From Mariprofundus sp. UBA1536 (lineage in GTDB: Bacteria > Pseudomonadota > Zetaproteobacteria > Mariprofundales > Mariprofundaceae), in contig DCPU01000001.1 in the NCBI GenBank assembly GCA_002323245.1, forward strand, positions 62,001-126,000: a DNA stretch of 64,000 nt. The letters run 5' to 3'. The position numbers and the translations under genes were made by a program. The notes under the pieces were generated by a model. That model was not told where the DNA came from, searched no databases, and worked only from the letters and a program-made list of their open reading frames with translations. Each line of letters opens with the position of its first letter. Within the stretch, counting starts at the first letter, position 1. Below, piece by piece: positions 25,196 to 33,295 of this stretch.

Positions 25196-26635
25196 TTATT
25201 TGATAACGATATTCGCACCTGTAAATGTACCATCACCGTTATTGACCCACAGTCTTTGCTCTTTAGCGGCATCGGTTTGCAATGAGTGATTTAAAAACAA
25301 ATCGACAAAACCATCACCATTGAGATCACCCACACTGGCTCCATGAGTATATGTGCTTGCAGTGCTTAAACTCGTCACTGAGGCATCAGTCATGCCGCCC
25401 GCACCATCGTTGATGAGCAAAAGATTTTTCTCACCAAGAAATGGTGGCTGGTCATAACCATGATTTGCCACAAACAAATCATTGATCATGTCATTGTTAA
25501 AATCAGCTACCAACCACTGCCTTGCATGTTCAACACTGGGCTGAACGCCATTAAAAACAGCATCATTTTGGGTAAATACGCCCGTGCCATTATTGATATA
25601 GGCATGCACAGGTGTTGTGATGCCGTTTCCTTGTGCCCCCACACCATTGGTCCCGATGGATTTCGATCCAATGATATCCAAGAAACCATCCTGATCGATA
25701 TCTATTAAAACACCGTCTTTGATACGGTTGAAATTGGTTTCAAGAAATGGGTCAGGTGTATTTACAGAATATCGAATATTAAACGACAAGACCCCTGGCG
25801 AACTGTTGTTAATAAAAGTTGCCATCGCTCCTTCTGCACCTGGCGTAGCAACCAAATCAACATCAGTGTCATTATCAACATCTCCCACCATCACATCCAG
25901 CGCAATACGTACACTACCTGTTCCGCCCTGCACCAAACCATCATTAGCCCAAACCAACTTATCAGAAGTAAATGTGCGTACACCATCCGACATGGTGATG
26001 GTGGCTGGGGCAAAATTACCAGCACCATCATTAAGGTAAATCATACCACCGCGGCAAGTTCCATAGTCCACGGCGGTGGTTGCTGAGCCGCAGCCAGAAA
26101 TAGTGACGAGGAAATCAATATTGCCATCTTTGTCAAAGTCTCCAGTTTTGGTCCAATTCGCCCAGGGGGAACTGGACCAGAGATTGTTGGTTATGTTAGT
26201 ACTGCTATCTTGGAATGTGCCATTTCCATTTCCAGTATAGAGTTGGATTTTAGTGCTGTCGTATGTAGTTCCAGTAGAAATGACCAATAAATCCAAGTTG
26301 CCATCTTTATTCACATCGGCTGATTCAACACTAATGGTTTGGCCCGTGCTCAAAAATCGATTGGGGAGCGCATTGGGTTGAATAGAAAAGGTAGAGTCGC
26401 CATTATTGATAAGCAGCATGTCGGCTGCATACGGAAAATCATAGACCTGCGTAGAACCGATATAGACGTCCTTATCACCATCATTATCAGCATCAAAAAT
26501 ATGCGATGCAGTAATGAGATTATTGATTTCAGGGATGATAATATTATTACCCTGCGAACCATTATCAGACGAAGATGAACATGCCGTCAGTTGACTTAAT
26601 AAAATGAAACTTAAAGCGAATAATTTAAACCTCAT
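25196..26635 (-). CDS. FG-GAP/VCBS-repeat lipoprotein
   Basis: 479 residues. The signal peptide ends in a lipobox LTAC, and a Ser/Asn-rich linker follows. At least seven repeats carry calcium-loop-like motifs such as DADNDGDKDVYIG, DVNKDGNLDLLVI, DFDKDGNIDFLVT and DLNGDGFVDLFLN, spaced to form an integrin-alpha-like beta-propeller. It is likely a surface or periplasmic binding protein; the ligand is unknown. The ATG at 26635 is chosen because AAGGAG lies seven bases upstream; a TTG is one codon earlier. It stands alone between the DUF3494 debris and the ABC-F gene. Confidence 0.87.
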   Translation of the reverse strand: MRFKLFALSFILLSQLTACSSSSDNGSQGNNIIIPEINNLITASHIFDADNDGDKDVYIGSTQVYDFPYAADMLLINNGDSTFSIQPNALPNRFLSTGQTISVESADVNKDGNLDLLVISTGTTYDSTKIQLYTGNGNGTFQDSSTNITNNLWSSSPWANWTKTGDFDKDGNIDFLVTISGCGSATTAVDYGTCRGGMIYLNDGAGNFAPATITMSDGVRTFTSDKLVWANDGLVQGGTGSVRIALDVMVGDVDNDTDVDLVATPGAEGAMATFINNSSPGVLSFNIRYSVNTPDPFLETNFNRIKDGVLIDIDQDGFLDIIGSKSIGTNGVGAQGNGITTPVHAYINNGTGVFTQNDAVFNGVQPSVEHARQWLVADFNNDMINDLFVANHGYDQPPFLGEKNLLLINDGAGGMTDASVTSLSTASTYTHGASVGDLNGDGFVDLFLNHSLQTDAAKEQRLWVNNGDGTFTGANIVIK

Positions 26636-26673
26636 CAATACACTCCTTAAAAAAAATCCTGATACCGCGAACG

Positions 26674-28578
26674 TTAGCTTATTGCCAATTCCAATGCTTC
26701 GCTAAGCTCCATCCATTCTTCTTCAGCCATATCCAACTGCTGTTTAATATCGGCATGCTCATTGGTCAACATTAACATGCGAGCTTTTTGGCTTTCTTCA
26801 TACAAAGCGCTATCGGCCAAGGCTTCGGTGAGGCTGGCTTCTTTGGCGTGTAGCTTTTCTAGGCGTTGTTCGAGTTTTTTGATGGCATTACGCAGGGGCT
26901 GGGTTTCTTTGCGGCGCTCAGCGTCATCTTTGCGTTTGGCTTTGCGGGCAGCTTGGGTGTGGTCACCCACTGCTTCCTGCTTGGGATTTAAGGCCGCGCT
27001 TTGCTCACCCAACCAGCGAGCATAATCATCCAAATCGCCTTCAAAGGGCGTGATGTTTTGCTGGGTCACCAACCATAAATCATCACACACCATCCGCAGC
27101 AAATGCCTATCATGGGATACCAAGACCAAAGCTCCTTCAAAGCTTTGCAAAGCAATGGTCAGGGCATGGCGCATATCCAAATCCAAATGGTTGGTCGGCT
27201 CATCAAGCAGCAACAGATTGGGATTTTCATACACCAACATCGCCAACACCAAGCGGGCTTTCTCTCCACCCGAAAAGGTAGTGATGAGTTCAAGGGCCAT
27301 ATCACCTTGAAAAGCAAAACCGCCCAAGAATAAACGTAATTCCTTTTCTGATGCAGATGGGTTCAATTGCTGAAGATGCTGGACAGGTGAGCCCAAAGCA
27401 TCGAGCTGTTCCAATTGATGCTGTGCAAAATATCCAATTTTTAGACCCTTAGACTCTACGCACAAACCTTGGCTTGGTTTAAAATCACCAGAGAGTAATT
27501 TAATCAACGTGGATTTACCCGCGCCGTTGGGGCCAAGCAGACCAATCCGATTGCTGGGCAATAGACTTAAAGAAATTTTTTTAAGGATAGGCGTGGCCTC
27601 ATCCGCACCTGGATAAGCAAAATCCACCTTCTGCAATTGCAGCAGAGGGTTGGGCATAAAACCTGTGCTATCAAACTCGAATGAAAACGGGGAATCCACA
27701 TGCGCTGGCGCAATAGTTTCCATGCGCGCTAGGGCTTTGATGCGGCTTTGTGCTTGTTTGGCTTTGGTGGCTTTGGCTTTAAAGCGGGTGATAAAGCTTT
27801 GCATATGCTCAATTTCACGTTGTTGTTTCACATAAGCTGATTGTTGCAAGGCCAGTTGCTCCGCGCGGCGCAGCTCAAAGGCAGAATAATTGCCTGCATA
27901 AAGGGTAACTTTTTCGAGCTCCAGATGAGCAATGGTGGTTACGCTCTGATCCAAAAATTCCCTATCATGCGAAATCAGCAGCAATGCGCCCTGATAATTT
28001 TTCAGCCATTTCTCTAGCCACAACACTGCTTCCAAATCCAAATGGTTGGTCGGCTCATCCAGCAACAACACATCTGAGCGACACATCAAAGCTTGCGCCA
28101 GATTCAGACGCATACGCCAGCCACCAGAAAAGGTTTTGACGGGTTTTAGTTCTTGCTCGGCCATAAATCCCAAACCGTATAACAACTGCCCAGCTCTGGC
28201 TCTGGCTTGATAACCACCAATGGCTTCCATGCGCTCATGCAAAGCGCCTAAAGCAATACCATCGTGTTTGTTTTCTGCGTCGAGAATTTTCGCCTCAAGG
28301 CTGGCCAGCTCTTCATCACCCTGCATTACATAGTCAACAGCGCTGATATCCAAAGCAGGCGTTTCTTGCGCCACATGAGAAATCGACAACTTCGCTTTTG
28401 TGCGAAACTCGCCCTTATCTTCTTCGATCTTACCCAGAATCATGGCGAATAACGATGATTTGCCAGTGCCATTGGCACCAGTCACACCAATTTTATCGCG
28501 TTTGTGTACGGTGCAGCTAAAATCAGCAAAGAGCACCCGCTTGCCACGGCGCAGCGTTACATTTTCAAAATAAATCAT
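26674..28578 (-). CDS. ABC-F family ATPase (YheS/Uup-like)
   Basis: 634 residues with two ABC cassettes and no membrane segment. The first has Walker A GANGTGKSS (residues 34-42), signature FSGGWRMRLNLAQAL and LLDEPTNHLD. The second has GPNGAGKST, FSGGEKARLVLAML and LLDEPTNHLDLDMRH. The interdomain linker is basic, and a C-terminal coiled coil (about 540-625) resembles YheS. ABC-F proteins act on the ribosome. It precedes tatD-type genes on no shared promoter that I can see; the upstream tatD gene ends 15 bp before its start. Confidence 0.92.
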   Translation of the reverse strand: MIYFENVTLRRGKRVLFADFSCTVHKRDKIGVTGANGTGKSSLFAMILGKIEEDKGEFRTKAKLSISHVAQETPALDISAVDYVMQGDEELASLEAKILDAENKHDGIALGALHERMEAIGGYQARARAGQLLYGLGFMAEQELKPVKTFSGGWRMRLNLAQALMCRSDVLLLDEPTNHLDLEAVLWLEKWLKNYQGALLLISHDREFLDQSVTTIAHLELEKVTLYAGNYSAFELRRAEQLALQQSAYVKQQREIEHMQSFITRFKAKATKAKQAQSRIKALARMETIAPAHVDSPFSFEFDSTGFMPNPLLQLQKVDFAYPGADEATPILKKISLSLLPSNRIGLLGPNGAGKSTLIKLLSGDFKPSQGLCVESKGLKIGYFAQHQLEQLDALGSPVQHLQQLNPSASEKELRLFLGGFAFQGDMALELITTFSGGEKARLVLAMLVYENPNLLLLDEPTNHLDLDMRHALTIALQSFEGALVLVSHDRHLLRMVCDDLWLVTQQNITPFEGDLDDYARWLGEQSAALNPKQEAVGDHTQAARKAKRKDDAERRKETQPLRNAIKKLEQRLEKLHAKEASLTEALADSALYEESQKARMLMLTNEHADIKQQLDMAEEEWMELSEALELAIS

Positions 28579-28593
28579 CGAAGGGCTTGGTTT

Positions 28594-29364
28594 TTAAGCA
28601 GCGATCTGAAAGCGTTTAAGGGCATTGGCCGTGCTGACTTCAGCCAATTCAGCCAAAGCCATACCACGCACTTCGGCAATACATTCAACCACGTGGCGCA
28701 CAAAAGTGGGTTCATTGCGTTTGCCGCGATTGGGCATAGGCGCGAGATACGGTGAATCGGTCTCAATCAAAATGGATTCCAGTGGCACTTTGGCTGCTAC
28801 TTCACGCAGTTCATGGTTGTTTTTGAAGGTGACATTGCCCGAAAAAGAAATCGACATACCCATATCCAAGGCTTGCGATGCTGCCGCCCAACCCGAAGAG
28901 AAGCAGTGCATAATACCGCCGCAGCCCGCCACATCTTCATCTTTGAGAATACGCAGTGTGTCACTATCCGCATCGCGCATATGCACGATCACGGGTTTGT
29001 TCACTTTGTGTGCAGCTTGCATATGCGTGCGAAAACGAACTTCTTGCAGTTCAGGCTCCACATGATGGCGAAAAAAATCCATGCCTGTCTCACCAATAGC
29101 CACGCATTTGGCATGCGCAGATAAGGCCACCAATGCATCCAAAGTAGGCTCTGAAGTTACTTCATGATTGGGGTGAACCCCCACCGAAAACCAAACCCCT
29201 TCACGTGATTCCACCAATTGGGTCAAACGCGGGGTTTGCTCCAATTCCACAGACACCGCCACAATACGCGACACGCCAGCTTCACGCATACGGGAAAACA
29301 CCTCATCCCTATCATCATCAAAATGCTTAAAATCAATATGACAATGGGAATCAAAAAGCTGCAT
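28594..29364 (-). CDS. TatD family metal-dependent hydrolase
   Basis: 256 residues. It has the metal-binding start DSHCHIDF, GVHPNHE, AIGETGMDFFRH, the VIVHMRDAD histidine motif, HCFSSG and ETDSPYLAPMPNRGKRN. TatD-family (YcfH/YjjV) enzymes are magnesium-dependent DNases or phosphoesterases. The paralogue cannot be assigned. AAGGAG precedes the ATG. A repeat-derived inverted structure occupies the 146-bp gap upstream. Confidence 0.93.
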   Translation of the reverse strand: MQLFDSHCHIDFKHFDDDRDEVFSRMREAGVSRIVAVSVELEQTPRLTQLVESREGVWFSVGVHPNHEVTSEPTLDALVALSAHAKCVAIGETGMDFFRHHVEPELQEVRFRTHMQAAHKVNKPVIVHMRDADSDTLRILKDEDVAGCGGIMHCFSSGWAAASQALDMGMSISFSGNVTFKNNHELREVAAKVPLESILIETDSPYLAPMPNRGKRNEPTFVRHVVECIAEVRGMALAELAEVSTANALKRFQIAA

Positions 29365-29379
29365 GTGTTCTCCTTTTTT

Positions 29380-29503
29380 AAACCGCAGAGGACGCGAAGT
29401 TACGCGAAGTTTTTTAAAACATCATCTTGAGCAACAAGCTATCTTCTAAACTTCGGCTCAAGCCCTTTATATTAACTTTGCGTAACTTCGCGTACTTCGC
29501 AGT
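29380..29503. repeat. Inverted repeat of the GCGAAG family
   Basis: A left arm at 29380-29411 (AACCGCAGAGGACGCGAAGT onward) and a right arm at 29474-29503 are inverted copies of one 30-base unit, agreeing at roughly 25 positions. Between them CTTGAGC and GCTCAAG form an inner stem. Such nested palindromes resemble REPIN or small MITE elements. The structure fills the gap between the CbbY-like and tatD genes. Confidence 0.75.
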
Positions 29504-29510
29504 AAATTAT

Positions 29511-30269
29511 TTAAGCAGCAGCAATCGCTTGCAGGTGCGCCAAAGTTACGTGATGCACATCCGTCAAACCGTGTTTGTTGATGAGCACATTCACTGCATC
29601 GCGGTCGGCTTCGCCAAACTCAGACACCACCAAATCAGCACCAGCAAAATCTTGATTTGCAGTATAGTCATTAATGGTCACTACACATTTAAGGCCTGCA
29701 GCTTGCGCAGATAACCAGCCATTACCCGAATCTTCCAAAGCCACTGTATGTTCAGCAGCTACACCAAGTTGTTCCATGGCATAAGTGTAAATATCAGGTG
29801 CAGGTTTTTTGTTGGGCACAATATCGCCAGCTGCAAGCACAGCAAAACGATCAAACCACTCTTTGCCCAACGAGTGCTCAATCAAAGCATCCAAAGCAGA
29901 TGGTGTAGTTGTTGTAGATACACCCAACGTGATGCCTGCTGCATAAGCTTCTTCCAATAAGCGGCGCACACCAGCGCGTAAGGGAATCAAACCACCAGCA
30001 ATTAATGTTTCATAATGTGTAGTTTTTCGTGCATGCAATGCTGCAATTTTTTCAAATGGAATGGCTGGCATGCCACCTCGGTCGATGTCGAACTGCATAC
30101 GCTCTTTGCCACCTGTTACTTTCAGCAATTCACCATATGTGGGCACATCCCAGCGCCTGTCCATACCTGCTTCTTCAAAGGCCATATTAAACGCCACACG
30201 ATGCCCATCGCGCTCAGTATCTGCCAGCGTGCCATCCACATCCCAAAGTAAACATTTCAATTCAGCCAT
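29511..30269 (-). CDS. cbbY: CbbY-like HAD phosphatase
   Basis: About 252 residues. HAD motif I is LLWDVDGTLADTERDGH and the cap region has VTGGKERMQFDID, features of CbbY, which dephosphorylates xylulose-1,5-bisphosphate, a RuBisCO inhibitor. Motif II (GVSTTTTPSALDALI) and motif IV (VALEDSGNG) are intact. The ATG at 30269 has AAAGGATGG upstream; an earlier ATG at 30281 would touch its own Shine-Dalgarno. No RuBisCO gene is in the window, so the autotrophy link is inference. The upstream 145-residue gene is 2 bp away. Confidence 0.82.
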   Translation of the reverse strand: MAELKCLLWDVDGTLADTERDGHRVAFNMAFEEAGMDRRWDVPTYGELLKVTGGKERMQFDIDRGGMPAIPFEKIAALHARKTTHYETLIAGGLIPLRAGVRRLLEEAYAAGITLGVSTTTTPSALDALIEHSLGKEWFDRFAVLAAGDIVPNKKPAPDIYTYAMEQLGVAAEHTVALEDSGNGWLSAQAAGLKCVVTINDYTANQDFAGADLVVSEFGEADRDAVNVLINKHGLTDVHHVTLAHLQAIAAA

Positions 30270-30271
30270 GG

Positions 30272-30709
30272 TTAAATCCATCCTTTATTTCGTAGTGTTT
30301 CTCGCATGCCTTGGGCAGATCCAGCGTCGTATGCCATCTGCAAGGCGATGGCAAGCTTGGGGTGTTCACTTAGATTTTCAACATTAAAAATATTATTGGC
30401 AATGGCATCAAGCTTCTGAAATTCAAAGTCTTGCAGCCATGCTTCTTGCAAACCTTCCCAATCCACTTCGCCTTGATGGAAAAACTTTTCAGCCACACCC
30501 ACAGGCTCAGAAAACAATAATTCTTCGCTCATCATGACTTCCAACTCATAGGAATAAAGACCAATGCCATTGGCTTCACCCAAGGCGATATAACAAGCTT
30601 CAAAATCTTTATTTCCTTGCAAAAACTTATCCAAATCAAGTTTGGTTTTGGGCGAAAAATGTTTGCCTTTAAAGTCAAACTCCACACCGATGGTGATACT
30701 GTTTCTCAT
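30272..30709 (-). CDS. Uncharacterised 145-residue protein
   Basis: I do not recognise the family. From MRNSITIGVEFDFKGKHFS it is soluble, acidic and mixed alpha/beta, with no signal peptide or metal motif. The start at 30709 has GAGG seven bases upstream and makes a 4-bp ATGA overlap with the gamma-glutamylcyclotransferase-like gene, arguing against the longer frame from 30754. It lies between that gene and cbbY in one tight series, so a link to sugar phosphate or glutathione-type metabolism is conceivable but unproven. Confidence 0.75.
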   Translation of the reverse strand: MRNSITIGVEFDFKGKHFSPKTKLDLDKFLQGNKDFEACYIALGEANGIGLYSYELEVMMSEELLFSEPVGVAEKFFHQGEVDWEGLQEAWLQDFEFQKLDAIANNIFNVENLSEHPKLAIALQMAYDAGSAQGMRETLRNKGWI

Positions 30710-31065
30710 GATTTTTCCTCGTTCATTTCTTCTCTTGCATCGGCATAAATCCATACCGTTTTTCCAGACAACACTGTCGCTGACCTGCGCACATAGGCAT
30801 CCACTTCATAACTATCGGCTTGTAATAATTCTTTGTCGCTGATTTCAAACACAGTACCAATCACTTGGTCGTTGGCATCCCCTGTGTACATCAATATCGG
30901 ATGATAAGCCTTACCGCTAGTATGTAGGACATGCTCATCTTGGATAAGCACCTCACCCACCTGATAGCAGGGCAGGATATCCTTTTCGCCAACGAGCAAT
31001 CGGCCAAAAGTCGTTTGCTGCACATTGGCTTGCTGTAATGTTCCGTATGAAAATAAAAAAGGCAT
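30706..31065 (-). CDS. Gamma-glutamylcyclotransferase (AIG2-like) family protein
   Basis: 119 residues. The family start FLFSYGTLQQ is present (YGTL nucleotide/substrate loop), followed by GEVLIQDEH, a YTGDANDQVIGTVFEIS segment and DSYEVDAYVRR, where the AIG2/BtrG fold places its catalytic Glu. Members release 5-oxoproline from gamma-glutamyl compounds, but many have unknown substrates. It is followed by a 4-bp overlap into an uncharacterised gene and preceded by the interrupted lipoprotein frame. Confidence 0.82.
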   Translation of the reverse strand: MPFLFSYGTLQQANVQQTTFGRLLVGEKDILPCYQVGEVLIQDEHVLHTSGKAYHPILMYTGDANDQVIGTVFEISDKELLQADSYEVDAYVRRSATVLSGKTVWIYADAREEMNEEKS

Positions 31066-31077
31066 TTGCTTGCTTAC

Positions 31078-31254
31078 CTAATCCTTGCGCATCTTTTCTG
31101 CTTTTTCTGCCATTTCTTTGGCATGTGCTGCCGCATCAGCGGCGGCTTATTGCGCCATTGCCAAAGCTTGTTTGGCTTGTGCTGCAGGCTGCTCATCTTC
31201 TGTGCATCTCAGCAACAGAACAAGACCAAGCAGCAAGACCATCAGTTTTTTCAT
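31078..31254 (-). pseudogene. Small lipoprotein frame interrupted by one stop
   Basis: An ATG at 31254 opens a hydrophobic leader MKKLMVLLLGLVLLLRC with a lipobox-like LLRC, then EDEQPAAQAKQALAMAQ and a TAA at 31147-31149. The same frame continues for 22 codons: AAADAAAHAKEMAEKAEKM and RKD, then TAG. The alanine/lysine heptads run through the stop, so the full product would be a 58-residue Lpp-like coiled-coil lipoprotein. Either the gene is freshly inactivated or only a 35-residue form is made. Confidence 0.6.
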
Positions 31255-31407
31255 TGACCCACTCCTAGCCTTCAAGGGCATAACCATGGCAGATACGCAG
31301 CCGAAACGGAATCAGATTGGCGTTTCAAAGCTTGGCACACACTTTGTCGACAATATCACTCTCATCATGGCACCAGCCTTGCTCATACATTTGCATGTTT
31401 TTGTTCT

Positions 31408-31424
31408 AAGGAGATATACATATG
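31408..31424 (+). promoter_or_regulatory. Strong ribosome binding site of the HDOD gene
   Basis: AAGGAGATATACATATG: a full Shine-Dalgarno eight bases before the ATG. From memory, the same 17 bases occur in the phage T7 gene 10 leader used in expression vectors. Flanking bases differ, so chance or shared optimum is likely. Confidence 0.75.
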
Positions 31425-32390
31425 ACCCAAGCCCCATCATCTGCATCCGACATTCAAGCACCAGAAATTTGGGCCGATTCTCCACATCCTTCGTTTAACC
31501 TCACCCTAGATGTAAACACCCAGCAATTTAAACAGCTTCCCGCGCATCAAGGCAGCTCCAGCCGTTTGGCGATGTATGAAAAAAGCATACGCACCTTACC
31601 CTTACCGCCAGCACTATGGCGCGCCTTTCAAGCTGCATGTGACAGGGGAGATTCCAGCCAGCAATTAGGAAAAATCATCAAAGACGACCCTGTGTTATCG
31701 GCGGCCACATTGCGTATCGCCAATTCCTCTGGCTTCGGCCTGCGTACGCCTATCAATGATGTAGGCAGAGCCGTATCGCATCTGGGTACGTCTATGGTGC
31801 GCAGCATTGTCACCCGCCATAGCTTTTCCTCTACCTTGGCCAAAGGCAAAGTGTATGACATGCCCAAGTTATGGAAACATGGGATGGCCGTGTCTGCCTT
31901 GGCAGAAATTATCGCCGAATTTGTGCCTGACTGTGTGCGCGAAGATGCGAGCACCTTGGGTTTATTTCACGATATTGGCAAAATGAGCATGAATTTATTT
32001 ACCCAATACCAACAACCCGCCACCCTTGATTCACATCAGGGTCATTTATTATTTGAGCATGCGCAATTTGGCTGCAACCATATTGATTTGGGTTTATTGC
32101 TAGCTAAACACTGGGAATTGCCTTCAAAAATTATTGAAGGTATTGCTTTCCACCATCATCCAGGTTTTGCTGCGCCCGAAAGCATCCCTGAAAGCATACG
32201 CCCTGAAGTATTTGCGGTGTTTCTCGCTGATGCTATCGCTATTCGTTTGGGCTTTGATACTGGTCATGCTGGCATCGTATTGCCACTTGCAGCTTATGCC
32301 ACGCTTCTTGCCAACACCTCCTTGATGGCGTTGATGGAATCTCCAAAAATCCATGCGGAATTGGCGCGCATTGAAGCGATTGAATTTTGA
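31422..32390 (+). CDS. HDOD domain protein
   Basis: 322 residues. After about 50 disordered residues the HDOD domain begins at RTLPLPPALWRAFQ, with IIKDDPVLSAATLRIANSSGF and VGRAVSHLGTSMVRSIV. Residual HD-like residues are HDIGKMSMN and HHHPG later on. HDOD proteins are scaffolds in bacterial signalling, often in surface motility and two-component networks, and usually lack phosphohydrolase activity. It has no fused output domain. The very strong ribosome binding site suggests abundant synthesis. Neighbours diverge, so it is probably monocistronic. Confidence 0.88.
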   Translation: MTQAPSSASDIQAPEIWADSPHPSFNLTLDVNTQQFKQLPAHQGSSSRLAMYEKSIRTLPLPPALWRAFQAACDRGDSSQQLGKIIKDDPVLSAATLRIANSSGFGLRTPINDVGRAVSHLGTSMVRSIVTRHSFSSTLAKGKVYDMPKLWKHGMAVSALAEIIAEFVPDCVREDASTLGLFHDIGKMSMNLFTQYQQPATLDSHQGHLLFEHAQFGCNHIDLGLLLAKHWELPSKIIEGIAFHHHPGFAAPESIPESIRPEVFAVFLADAIAIRLGFDTGHAGIVLPLAAYATLLANTSLMALMESPKIHAELARIEAIEF

Positions 32391-32452
32391 CGGGTCTCAT
32401 CCAGCTAAAGTCTAACCCCTAATCCCTGCGCTGTTGCCCAACAGGGCCTCCT

Positions 32453-32500
32453 GTGTTACATTCATTTCAAAGCAGTGATACTGCTGAAGTCGTGTTACAT
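32453..32500. promoter_or_regulatory. Direct repeat upstream of a small gene
   Basis: GTGTTACAT occurs at 32453-32461 and again at 32492-32500, 39 bp apart, with a small AGCAG/CTGCT hairpin between them. The second copy abuts the AGGAGG of the small gene at 32512. It could be a pair of regulator sites on nearly four helical turns. No regulator is known. Confidence 0.3.
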
Positions 32501-32511
32501 AGGAGGTTGAT

Positions 32512-32727
32512 ATGTACTTACGAAATAAAAGCAATGAAGATTTAGCCGAAGTGGAACAACTGGATGTATTGATGGATCCACACGCAACATCGCTCATGGT
32601 TCATTATTTTGCTGGTGAAGAAATGGGTGAACCCGTTAGCGTTGATAAAGTGGACATGGTATTTCCATCTGGTGAGGCGCTGCCGCGATGCTGGTTAGAC
32701 CCTCATTACAGAATGCATTTTGACTAA
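32512..32727 (+). CDS. Uncharacterised 71-residue acidic protein
   Basis: A consensus AGGAGG lies seven bases before the ATG, which is strong support for translation. The product begins MYLRNKSNEDLAEVEQLDVLM and is acidic, with no membrane segment, signal peptide or paired cysteines. I do not recognise it. It stands alone: HDOD gene upstream on the same strand (121 bp) and a convergent gene downstream. A direct repeat in the leader hints at regulation. Confidence 0.65.
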   Translation: MYLRNKSNEDLAEVEQLDVLMDPHATSLMVHYFAGEEMGEPVSVDKVDMVFPSGEALPRCWLDPHYRMHFD

Positions 32728-32791
32728 GCTTTACCAACTGGTGCAGAGCTGCTGCCCCCTTTTCGAGTGAATGTGGCTCTGCAAAAGTTTT

Positions 32792-33184
32792 TTATTTCTT
32801 TTTCGCCCAATCCAAAGCTGGTTTCACTGCTTTAAACACACGAACCTTTTTACCTGACTTTAATAAATTTCGATACGCCTGATACATTTTCGCCAGTCCA
32901 TAACCCACCTTGGATTGCACACACATGGAGAGCTTTCGTTTGGAATGCGGGCGATCGGATTCGGAAGCGATTTTGGCAATTTTCTTTAAACCCGCCGCTG
33001 TGATTTTCACGCTGCTTTTTTCTGGGAAAATAAGCACTTCATTGTAATCTTCATAATCGGCATGATTTTGAATATTTTGTTGATATGCTTTGAGCGCAAC
33101 AATCAAATCATCCTCATGCATCGTACCAATACACGTAGTAACAATCAGTTTGTCGTCATTATCAATATGGTGATCAATCGCCAT
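32792..33184 (-). CDS. Uncharacterised STAS/SpoIIAA-like protein
   Basis: 130 residues with alternating strands and helices: an N-terminal strand region (LIVTTCIGTMHEDDL), a central NEVLIFPEKSSVKIT, and a basic C-terminus ending in WAKKK. The layout, particularly a helix after GTMHEDDLIVALKAY, resembles the SpoIIAA-like/STAS-related fold of small bacterial proteins. This is a fold-level guess. It has no operon partner, since the next minus-strand gene starts over 100 bp upstream across a gap without features. Confidence 0.6.
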   Translation of the reverse strand: MAIDHHIDNDDKLIVTTCIGTMHEDDLIVALKAYQQNIQNHADYEDYNEVLIFPEKSSVKITAAGLKKIAKIASESDRPHSKRKLSMCVQSKVGYGLAKMYQAYRNLLKSGKKVRVFKAVKPALDWAKKK

Positions 33185-33295
33185 AGTCTTCCTCTTCTTC
33201 TCACATGCGCTTGTCGCTGCAGATTAGCGGCAACCACATTTGCTTCAAGCGCATGCTAGGTAAGTTTTTTATATCTAAAGTAAAACACCTTGTTA

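Noticed and set aside
31286..31421. A plus-strand frame starting ATGGCAGATACG between the lipoprotein and HDOD genes
   Set aside because: It runs past the HDOD start in another phase, has no ribosome binding site and no recognisable product.
31408..31424. Expression-vector contamination suggested by the T7-like leader
   Set aside because: Only 17 bases match. No T7 promoter, lac operator or tag sequence lies next to it, and the downstream gene is a bacterial HDOD protein.
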